Below, one piece after another: positions 1-5,133 of a stretch of 64,000 nucleotides of DNA. Source of the stretch: Deltaproteobacteria bacterium (GTDB lineage Bacteria > Myxococcota_A > Polyangia > Polyangiales > JADJMO01). Under the pieces are notes generated by a model. That model did no database searches, was not told where the DNA came from, and worked only from the letters and a program-made list of their open reading frames with translations. The translations under genes and the position numbers were made by a program. Location: the NCBI GenBank assembly GCA_025363655.1, contig JANYDK010000083.1, forward strand, positions 1-64,000, written 5' to 3'. The first letter of the stretch is position 1, and each line of letters starts with the position of its first letter.

Positions 1-120
1 CGCACCATCACCCGTCGCTCCTACGGTCTGCACAGCGCCTCGAGCCTCATCGCGATGCTCTTCCTCTGCTGCTCAGGCCTCACGCTGCGCCCAGCGCACG
101 CCGTGCCGAGCTTCCACTAA
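1..120 (+). CDS. C-terminal end of an ISL3-like transposase (cut by window edge)
   Basis: The frame is open from base 1 and stops at 118-120, giving 39 residues. The stretch RRSYGLHSASSLIAMLFLCC resembles the conserved C-terminus of ISL3-family transposases (the 'GFHSA..LIA.IYLCC' block, from memory of the family). Immediately after the stop, bases 121-136 end in GAGAGCCC; read inward on the other strand this is GGGCTCTC, similar to the GGCTCTT-type tips of ISL3 inverted repeats, so the element may end near base 136. The other end is outside the window, so completeness and activity cannot be judged. Confidence 0.55.
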   Translation, partial: RTITRRSYGLHSASSLIAMLFLCCSGLTLRPAHAVPSFH

Positions 121-264
121 ACCTCTCGGAGAGCCCGAAAAAGTGGCCCGACGAAGACTTCTACGGGAGACGGGACATTGGGAAAGGATGTAATCCCCCG
201 CTGACATTCGGGCCTGAAATCTTGGGTGTTCGTCAGTTGGTCGAAATGGGCGACGGCGTTCGAG

Positions 265-340
265 ATTTCTCATTGCGCCAAAGATTGCTTCGCGACTTTC
301 GCCGCTTCGGTCAATCTCGCTCCGCTCGGTTGCCGAAGCT
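265..340. repeat. Dispersed double-hairpin palindromic element, copy A
   Basis: This intergenic element lies directly downstream of the TROVE gene stop (361). It has a weak first hairpin (AAAG near 280 pairing with CTTT near 296) and a strong second one (GCTTCGG at 304-310 pairing with CCGAAGC at 333-339) around a conserved core reading TCAATCTCGCTCCGCTCGG. The same order of hairpins and the same core occur at 6811-6882 and, inverted, at 33437-33555. It may also act as the 3' end structure of the TROVE transcript; no T-run follows. Confidence 0.75.
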
Positions 341-360
341 ACCGCCGTCGCCCATTCGAA

Positions 361-1965
361 TCACACCGCCATCTTCTCGATTTCGGAGATCCAGTGTCCC
401 TCGCCCAGCTCTCCGCGTGCGAACAGCGAGACGAGGTCGAAGACCACGTCCGAGAAGCCACCGATGTTGAGCACGTCTGCGTCGTCTTGCACTTGCGTCG
501 ACGAGTACGGCTGCAAATCGACGAGCACCAGCTTCGCGCCCGGGTTACGGAGCGAGAAGCGCTTCCACTCCTCTGCCATCGGGGTGCCCCCGCGGGGGTG
601 CCCCGACTTGGAGCGGCCGAAGTCGGACCAGGACTGGTTGTCCGAGACGTAGATGACGAGATCGCCGCTGGCTCCCTTCGCGTTCAAGTGACGGAGCGGC
701 GCGCTGCAGGCCGTGCCCCCCGAAGGAAGACTGGCGAGAAACGCGGCGTTGGTCATCACCGAATCGAAAGGGTTGATGCGACGAGGGAGCGGCACGACGT
801 CGTCGGAGAACGGCACGATCTCCGCCGACGGGTTACGCCGGAGGAAGGCCGCGCTGATCAACGCAGCGACGTCGAGGCAGCGCACGGAGCTGGTGGCTCC
901 CTTGCGGTTGCCGGTGACCGCCGATTGCATCGAGCCCGAGACGTCGGGGCAGAGGATGATCTTCTTCCCCGGCAACGACGGCACGTTCTCGATCGCGATC
1001 TCCATCGCCTCCTGCAGCGCGTGGGTCACCTCGGCGGGGATTCCCTCCGTCCCCGAGGCGGCCTTGTACGCGGCCATCAGCTGATAGGGAAAGACCCGCG
1101 CGCGCCGGATCAAGTCCGGGTTGCGCAGCCTCCCTGCGATCATCGACGCCATCGCCTCGCCGCGCTTTCCCGCGAAAACCCCGTGACGCGCGAGCGTATT
1201 GAGGTTCATGCGGGTCTGCGTCCAGCTCATGTTGTTGGCGATCGACTGCCACTTGTCGTCATCGAGCACGAGCGCGGTCAGCATCTCGAAGGGGACGTCC
1301 GGAAGGTCGCCCTCGCCCTTCTTGAAGGCCTCGAAGGCCTGCACGATCTTGGGGAGGTCGGTCTCCGTCACGTCCTTTCCGATCAGCCATCCGTACAGCG
1401 CCGCTCGGGCCGCGTCCTTGTTTCCCGCGGCGTCGGCCGGCTTCGGACGCACGAGCTTGATGACGTCCGAAAGCGATGGGTCATTGCCCAGCGACTGTCG
1501 GAAAATTGCTTCCGGCGATCGGCTTTGAAACCATCTTTGGCAAAGGCGCTTGGGCGCGGTGCCGAGCGACTTCCGGCCGACCACCCCGCTACGGATGATT
1601 TGCACGAAGTTGCGCAGCATCTTCCCGTTGTCGATGACCCGCGGGAAAACAGCCGGAAGGTGCACGCGACCGTGGGCGGCGAGATACGCGGTGAGGAACG
1701 CGGGCATGTCCTTCATGAAGCCGCGCTCACGCGTGTAGAGGGCCGTCTTGGCGACGAAGTCCGGGGAGACCGCGCTACAGAGCTGTAGCGTCTTCTCCAG
1801 TTGGTCCTTCGCTTGCGCGTAGAACGTGCCGTTGAACGTGCCGGTGACGGCGTACTGCGCGAGCGCCCCCTGCGGGGAGAACGCGTAGGCCTTGCCACCG
1901 GCCTCGTTGGTGTCGGAGGTGAAAGGCGCCTTGGGCGCCGAGGCGAAGAGGTGCTTGTTCGACAT
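361..1965 (-). CDS. rsr: TROVE/Ro60-like RNA-binding protein with vWA domain (Rsr type)
   Basis: A 534-residue protein with the layout of bacterial Ro60 orthologues. The N-terminal TROVE (HEAT-like ring) region spans roughly residues 20-310; it opens with the family pattern of a short leader, then 'FSPQGALAQYAVTGTF' and 'FVAKTALYTRERGFMKDMPAFL'-type helices. A C-terminal vWA domain follows, with a MIDAS DVSGSM at residues 341-346 and a later GGTA and VSDNQSW supplying the other metal ligands. Ro60 proteins bind misfolded ncRNA ends and Y RNAs, some of which carry tRNA-like modules; in bacteria they work with PNPase or next to RtcBA repair genes. No rtcB, rtcA or pnp is in this window. The gene is the last of a 7-kb all-minus block of 15 tRNA genes, 100 bp downstream of tRNA-Arg(CCG), with a hairpin between. 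The ATG at 1965 has an AAGGA motif at a long distance (about 12 nt). Confidence 0.9.
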   Translation of the reverse strand: MSNKHLFASAPKAPFTSDTNEAGGKAYAFSPQGALAQYAVTGTFNGTFYAQAKDQLEKTLQLCSAVSPDFVAKTALYTRERGFMKDMPAFLTAYLAAHGRVHLPAVFPRVIDNGKMLRNFVQIIRSGVVGRKSLGTAPKRLCQRWFQSRSPEAIFRQSLGNDPSLSDVIKLVRPKPADAAGNKDAARAALYGWLIGKDVTETDLPKIVQAFEAFKKGEGDLPDVPFEMLTALVLDDDKWQSIANNMSWTQTRMNLNTLARHGVFAGKRGEAMASMIAGRLRNPDLIRRARVFPYQLMAAYKAASGTEGIPAEVTHALQEAMEIAIENVPSLPGKKIILCPDVSGSMQSAVTGNRKGATSSVRCLDVAALISAAFLRRNPSAEIVPFSDDVVPLPRRINPFDSVMTNAAFLASLPSGGTACSAPLRHLNAKGASGDLVIYVSDNQSWSDFGRSKSGHPRGGTPMAEEWKRFSLRNPGAKLVLVDLQPYSSTQVQDDADVLNIGGFSDVVFDLVSLFARGELGEGHWISEIEKMAV

Positions 1966-2028
1966 GTTGGAATACGCGTCCTTTCTCGGCTTTGGGCGCC
2001 GTTCGGGTGATGGGTGGAAGGTGAGTCA

Positions 2029-2059
2029 GTCGACTCGATCTCGTGGGAGACGAGTCGAC
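2029..2059 (-). other. Perfect hairpin between tRNA-Arg(CCG) and the TROVE gene
   Basis: GTCGACTCG (2029-2037) pairs with CGAGTCGAC (2051-2059), and inside it TCTC pairs with GAGA around a 4-nt loop; only one A is bulged. No T-run follows on the minus strand, so it is not a classical terminator. It begins 6 nt after the tRNA CCA end and lies about 64 nt upstream of the TROVE ATG. It could be a processing or attenuation structure of a shared transcript, or part of a small RNA. Y RNA identity is possible but no Ro-binding consensus could be confirmed by eye. Confidence 0.6.
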
Positions 2060-2065
2060 GAGGAA

Positions 2066-2141
2066 TGGAGCCCTCGCTGGGAGTCGAACCCAGAACGTCG
2101 AGTGTCGGAAACTCGCGTCGATGGGACCGATCGTCGAGGGC
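2066..2141 (-). tRNA. tRNA-Arg (anticodon CCG), atypical D arm
   Basis: Acceptor GCCCTCG/CGAGGGC is perfect, with discriminator U and encoded CCA (2066-2068). Anticodon stem CGAGT/ACTCG holds loop TTCCGAC, and the T arm CTGGG-TTCGACT-CCCAG is regular. The D arm is poor: in the standard register GATC and CGAC pair at only two of four positions, with a compact loop. It is the tRNA closest to the TROVE gene. Confidence 0.85.
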
Positions 2142-2165
2142 AAGCGTGCACGGGAAGCGTGCGCG

Positions 2166-2241
2166 TGGACCCCCTGCGAGGAATCGAACCTCGACGGCCG
2201 GTTCCGTAGACCGGCGCTCGCGTATCCAGCGAGACAGGGGG
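2166..2241 (-). tRNA. tRNA-Arg (anticodon ACG)
   Basis: All arms fold: acceptor CCCCCTG/CAGGGGG, D stem CTCG/CGAG, anticodon stem CCGGT/ACCGG with loop CTACGGA, T arm CGAGG-TTCGATT-CCTCG. The discriminator is U and CCA is encoded (2166-2168). A34 would need TadA editing to inosine, as is usual for bacterial Arg(ACG). Confidence 0.93.
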
Positions 2242-2269
2242 AATGAGGATGGGGCGGGGAGCGAAGAGC

Positions 2270-2602
2270 TCAGGCCGGCGGGTTGAACTCGACGAACACC
2301 ATCTCCTCGGAAGGCGGTTCGTCGTCGTCGCAACATCCACCCGCACGGGTGACGAGGAGGCCGGCGCCGGGCCGACGGGTCATGTAGTCGTGACCCCACG
2401 CCTCATCGAGCGACAGGCTCCAGAGGTCGTGTCCGAGGGTGCGAAGCTCGTACATCGCCTCGGTGAAGGTCGTTCCCGAGTCGGAGCTCGCTCGGAGCCG
2501 CTCGGTGAGGATCAACGCTAGACGAAGACAGAGAGTCGCGCGGTCGCCTGCGGCGAGAAACGCTTCGAAGGAGAATTCCTTGCCGATCGGTGCGTGGCTC
2601 AT
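2270..2602 (-). CDS. Small protein of unknown function inside the tRNA array
   Basis: A 110-residue acidic, soluble protein that I do not recognise. The first half is helical and rich in leucine ('FLAAGDRATLCLRLALILTE'-type run); the last 20 residues contain a CCDDDE cluster and an acidic end. An AAAGGAAA Shine-Dalgarno lies 5-8 nt before the ATG at 2602, which supports translation. It sits between tRNA-Glu(CTC) and tRNA-Arg(ACG) on the same strand, with its stop 28 nt from the next tRNA 5' end, so it is probably on the same transcript as the tRNAs. No transmembrane segment or known catalytic motif is visible. Confidence 0.65.
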   Translation of the reverse strand: MSHAPIGKEFSFEAFLAAGDRATLCLRLALILTERLRASSDSGTTFTEAMYELRTLGHDLWSLSLDEAWGHDYMTRRPGAGLLVTRAGGCCDDDEPPSEEMVFVEFNPPA

Positions 2603-2639
2603 CGAGATTTCCTTTCGAGGGTACCGGAAAGTCGCGACA

Positions 2640-2717
2640 TGGTGTCCCCAGCGGGAATCGAACCCGCACCCCTCGATCGAGAATCGAGTGTCCTCGCCGT
2701 TAGAACTGATGGGGACG
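2640..2717 (-). tRNA. tRNA-Glu (anticodon CTC)
   Basis: Acceptor GTCCCCA/TGGGGAC, D stem GTTCT/AGGAC, anticodon stem CTCGA/TCGAG with loop TTCTCGA, T arm GCGGG-TTCGATT-CCCGC, discriminator A and encoded CCA (2640-2642). U33 is present. It lies 37 nt upstream of the small protein gene that ends at 2270. Confidence 0.93.
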
Positions 2718-3077
2718 AGAGAGAAAGGCGTTCGCCGTCGTCGTGGTGGACGGCGTCGAACGCTTCGTCAGCGAAGTAGGTCATCGGGTCATTGCCGAGC
2801 CGTCCCTCCCGAGCGCGGTCGCCTGCGCTCATTGGGAAAACTGCACGCCGAGGTCGCTATGCCGGTGCGCTGTCACGCGTTCTTTACTGGATGGCTGCTG
2901 CTAGGCCCACCTCCCGGCGTTCATCGCTTGCTCGGTGTCGGAGCTCACGTGCATGGCTCGGCCGCGCGGTCCCACCCCGCGAGGTTTCCCCAGCTGCACG
3001 AGAATCTCCCGCTCGGCCCTTTGGGTTGTAGACCCGATGGGCATCTGACGAATGTGCGGGGTGTCGACGACACCCGG
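2718..3077. other. 360-bp stretch without a recognised gene
   Basis: This lies between tRNA-Cys and tRNA-Glu(CTC). I find no convincing coding frame or further tRNA. A minus-strand GGG-TCTACAA-CCC loop near 3030 looks like an anticodon arm but has no matching acceptor or T arm. It may be decayed array DNA. Confidence 0.4.
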
Positions 3078-3147
3078 AGAGCAAGAGGAGAATCGAACTC
3101 CCGTGCGACGGTGTTGCAGACCGCGCCCCTCTCCAGAGGACTTGCTC
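3078..3147 (-). tRNA. tRNA-Cys (anticodon GCA), minimal D arm
   Basis: Acceptor GAGCAAG/CTTGCTC is perfect, with discriminator U; the next bases read CCG, so CCA is not fully encoded. Anticodon stem GCGGT/ACCGT (one wobble) holds loop CTGCAAC. T arm is GGGAG-TTCGATT-CTCCT. The D arm is very short, CCTC-TGGA-GAGG with a 4-nt loop, which makes this one of the smallest tRNAs in the array (70 nt to the discriminator). Its 5' end is 1 nt from the stop codon of the tautomerase gene upstream of it. Confidence 0.87.
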
Positions 3148-3148
3148 G

Positions 3149-3355
3149 TTACTCGGTTTTCCTCTTCAGGCGCGCCAGTTTCTTCGGCTCGCCGCCGACG
3201 CTCCAATGCTCGGGCAAGACCTCGCGGAGAATCACCCGAATGCTCTCGCGCGGCACTTCCAGCGTCTCTTCGGCGGCATCGGTGAGCGCGCGAATGAGCG
3301 CATGTTTACGGGCGGCGGTGCGTCCGGCGAGGAGAGAGACGTCGATGATCGGCAT
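3149..3355 (-). CDS. 4-oxalocrotonate tautomerase family protein
   Basis: A 68-residue protein with the classic family outline: catalytic Pro immediately after Met (MPIIDVSLLAGRT), conserved K/R helices, then 'PRESIRVILREV' and a 'HWSVGGE' end. Family members keto-enol tautomerise 2-hydroxymuconate-type dienols in meta-cleavage pathways; the N-terminal proline acts as the base after Met removal. The start is 9 nt downstream of the esterase stop (3365), so the two are probably translated from one mRNA. Its stop at 3149 lies 1 nt from the 5' end of tRNA-Cys, so the mRNA 3' end must be made by RNase P cleavage if they are co-transcribed. Native substrate unknown. Confidence 0.9.
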   Translation of the reverse strand: MPIIDVSLLAGRTAARKHALIRALTDAAEETLEVPRESIRVILREVLPEHWSVGGEPKKLARLKRKTE

Positions 3356-3364
3356 GGCTGAATC

Positions 3365-4162
3365 TCATTTCGGGAGGGTGACGCGGGCGAGGAACTCTTC
3401 GGCTTCGCGCAGCTCGTCGGGGGCGATGGAGTGGGCAAGGCCGGGATAGACGTGCTTTTCGACTTTCGCGCCCCAGGCCTCGAGCGCGCGCACGCTCGGC
3501 TCGACGACCGAGACGGGAATGACGGGGTCGCTGGTGCCGTGTGCGAGGAACACCGGTGTGGTCACCGAGCCCGGAATGACCGTCTGATCGTCGGCGATGC
3601 GTCCGGAGAACATCACCACCGCGGCCGGCGAGGGCGACCGATGCAAGGCGAGATAGCCACCGAGTATCGAGCCTTGGGAGAAGCCGACGACGACCAATCG
3701 TTCATGACCGAGCTTGCGCGCGTCGAGCTGCGCGTCGATCCATCGCGACACCTCGAGGCCGGCTTCGCGGACGCGCACTGCGCGATTGGCGTCGTCGAGG
3801 CCGACGGTGGAGAACCATTGCCGGCCGGTGGGAGCTTGATCGAAGCGATGAAACCCATCGGGCGTGAGAAAGGTGACGTTGGGCAGCGTCGTCGACATTC
3901 TTCGAGCGATGTCGTGGAAGGAGGCCGCGTCGGCGCCGACGCCGTGGAGCATGACCGCGAGATGGGTCGGCGGACCGCTGGTGGCCTCGAGGGTGAGGAT
4001 GTTCGGCGACGTGGGCATCGGCGTGGAACCGGTGCTGGAGGGAATGTCGGGCACGCTGCTCTTCTCCTGAGAATCCTGCGAAATGCGACGTGACGATGGA
4101 CAGCCGAGGAGCGATGCGAAGGCGACGAGCGTCGTCATGCCGTGCAAGCGCGCGTAGGTCAC
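3365..4162 (-). CDS. Secreted alpha/beta-hydrolase esterase (phospholipase/carboxylesterase family), lipoprotein
   Basis: A 265-residue protein. The N-terminus has a signal sequence ending in a lipobox-like ASLLGC near residue 20. The mature part has the carboxylesterase fold: oxyanion 'LHGVGADA', nucleophile elbow GFSQGS, acid region 'AHGTSDPVIP' and catalytic His in 'YPGLAHSI'. Family members hydrolyse short acyl esters or lysophospholipids. It is the upstream partner of the 4-OT gene (9-nt gap). It lies on the same strand as the tRNAs around it; tRNA-Gly(GCC) ends 23 nt upstream of its start. Substrate cannot be read from sequence. Confidence 0.85.
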   Translation of the reverse strand: MTYARLHGMTTLVAFASLLGCPSSRRISQDSQEKSSVPDIPSSTGSTPMPTSPNILTLEATSGPPTHLAVMLHGVGADAASFHDIARRMSTTLPNVTFLTPDGFHRFDQAPTGRQWFSTVGLDDANRAVRVREAGLEVSRWIDAQLDARKLGHERLVVVGFSQGSILGGYLALHRSPSPAAVVMFSGRIADDQTVIPGSVTTPVFLAHGTSDPVIPVSVVEPSVRALEAWGAKVEKHVYPGLAHSIAPDELREAEEFLARVTLPK

Positions 4163-4185
4163 GCGGCCTAGTCTAACGCGCCCTG

Positions 4186-4256
4186 AGCGATGAGCGGGGA
4201 TCGAACCCGCATCCCGAGAATGGCGTTCTCGGATCCTACCGTTGGACGATCATCGC
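4186..4256 (-). tRNA. tRNA-Gly (anticodon GCC) with C33
   Basis: Acceptor GCGATGA/TCATCGC, D stem GTCC/GGAT with loop AACGGTA, and T arm GCGGG-TTCGATC-CCCGC all fold well. The anticodon stem CGAGA/TCTCG encloses ACGCCAT, so position 33 is C rather than the near-universal U and 32/38 are A/U. No CCA is encoded (discriminator U, then CAG). Confidence 0.9.
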
Positions 4257-4314
4257 GATCCCCTGTGTCCTCCGACGCGCGCATCAGCAGTGCGGGCGAA
4301 AGTGGGCACGAAGG

Positions 4315-4390
4315 TGGAGCGGGCAGTCGGAATCGAACCGACATTCACTGGGTGGAAGCCAGGCGTCCTACCGAATTGGACGATGTCCGC
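4315..4390 (-). tRNA. tRNA-Gly (anticodon TCC)
   Basis: Acceptor GCGGACA/TGCCCGC has one A5-C68 mismatch. D stem GTCC/GGAC; anticodon arm CCTGG-CTTCCAC-CCAGT with position 27-43 unpaired; T arm GTCGG-TTCGATT-CCGAC. Discriminator U and CCA encoded (4315-4317). The two mismatches make it slightly degraded compared with a housekeeping tRNA. Confidence 0.88.
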
Positions 4391-4408
4391 GTGAGATGCA
4401 GTGACTAG

Positions 4409-4479
4409 AGGAACGACGGGGATTCGAACCCCGATCTCTCCCGTGCGGGGGGAGCGTCTTCCCGTTGGACGATCGTCCC
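4409..4479 (-). tRNA. tRNA-Ala (anticodon CGC) with C33
   Basis: Acceptor GGGACGA/TCGTTCC contains a G3-U70 wobble, the alanine identity element, which supports the call. Anticodon stem CTCCC/GGGAG holds CCCGCAC, so position 33 is C. T arm is CGGGG-TTCGAAT-CCCCG. The D stem has one mismatch. No CCA is encoded. Confidence 0.9.
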
Positions 4480-4687
4480 AAGTGGCGAGTCGCAAACTTC
4501 CGACGAGGGGCGTGGAGATCGCCGTCGCATTGCGCCGAGATGTTTCTCGAACGCCGCTCGACCCGCCTGCATCGCTTTCGTGATGCACGCAATCGCTGGA
4601 TCGCCTTCGAGCTCGCGCCCGTACGACGATGTTCGCTACCTTAGGACCGTTATAGTTACGTGTAATCCCCACTACATTCGGAAGCAG

Positions 4688-4759
4688 CGCTCCGTACGGG
4701 GATCGAACCCGTCTCACCCGGTAGACAGCCGGGCTGCGACACCAGTCGCATCACGAAGC
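4688..4759 (-). tRNA. tRNA-Asp (anticodon GTC), pyrimidine 37
   Basis: Acceptor GCTTCGT/ACGGAGC (one T-G wobble), discriminator G as expected for Asp. D stem TGCG/CGCA, T arm ACGGG-TTCGATC-CCCGT. The anticodon loop CTGTCTA has U at position 37, where a purine is almost always found. No CCA encoded. Confidence 0.9.
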
Positions 4760-4786
4760 ATCGGTATTTTCGTTTCGAACGAAGGA

Positions 4787-4861
4787 TGGTGTGACGTAGG
4801 GGAATCGAACCCCTCTCCGCCGGTTCACGGCCGGCCCTCGTGCCCAGACGAGTAACGCCAC
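4787..4861 (-). tRNA. tRNA-His (anticodon GTG), no encoded G-1, C33
   Basis: Acceptor GTGGCGT/ACGTCAC, D stem CTCG/CGAG, anticodon stem GCCGG/CCGGC with loop CCGTGAA (C at 33), T arm AGGGG-TTCGATT-CCCCT, CCA encoded (4787-4789). The base before G1 is C and the discriminator is A. Most bacterial tRNA-His genes encode G-1 opposite C73, the main HisRS identity pair; alphaproteobacteria are the known exception with no G-1 and A73. Confidence 0.9.
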
Positions 4862-4863
4862 GG

Positions 4864-4938
4864 TGGGTCGTCGAGGAATCGAACCTCGTTCTCCCGGGCT
4901 TCAGCCGGGCGCTGTGTCACCAGACTAGCTCACGACCC
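4864..4938 (-). tRNA. tRNA-Phe (anticodon GAA)
   Basis: Acceptor GGGTCGT/ACGACCC, discriminator A as expected for Phe, anticodon stem CCCGG/CCGGG with loop CTGAAGC, T arm CGAGG-TTCGATT-CCTCG. The D stem pairs at three positions (GCT/AGC). Only 2 nt separate its discriminator from the 5' end of tRNA-His, so there is no room for an encoded CCA (CCG follows) or a separate promoter. Confidence 0.9.
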
Positions 4939-4965
4939 AATTGCACATTTCTGCAGACGATAGGG

Positions 4966-5040
4966 TGCCCCCGACGGGATTCGAACCCGCAATACCCCGA
5001 TCGAAAGTCGGGTGTCCTGAAGCCGTTAGACGACGGGGGC
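4966..5040 (-). tRNA. tRNA-Glu (anticodon TTC)
   Basis: Acceptor GCCCCCG/CGGGGGC, anticodon stem CCCGA/TCGGG with loop CTTTCGA, T arm GCGGG-TTCGAAT-CCCGT. D-arm sequence (GTCT...AGGAC) is the usual bacterial tRNA-Glu form. Discriminator A; CCC follows instead of CCA. Confidence 0.93.
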
Positions 5041-5056
5041 GATATGCACACATGAG

Positions 5057-5128
5057 AGCCCTCGCCCGGAATTGCACCGAGTTCTCCCGGGTACGGGCCG
5101 GGCGCTCCACTGTTCGAGCTGCAAGGGC
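5057..5128 (-). tRNA. tRNA-Thr (anticodon CGT), altered elbow and C33
   Basis: Acceptor GCCCTTG/CGAGGGC (one wobble), D stem GCTC/GAGC, anticodon stem CCCGG/CCGGG with loop CCCGTAC (C33). The T loop reads TGCAATT instead of TTCGAAT, giving G at 55, and the D loop GAACAGTG lacks the G18-G19 pair; these are the residues that normally interlock at the tRNA elbow. Discriminator U, no CCA. It may be a degenerate or specialised tRNA. Its 5' end is 5 nt from the acyl-CoA ligase stop. Confidence 0.78.
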
Positions 5129-5133
5129 GAAAG

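Noticed and set aside
3020-3050. Anticodon-arm-like stem with TCTACAA (Val-type) loop
   Set aside because: No acceptor stem or T arm can be built around it.
2718-3077. Possible small protein on the minus strand in the gap
   Set aside because: No SD, codon bias or family resemblance was found; left as unassigned DNA.
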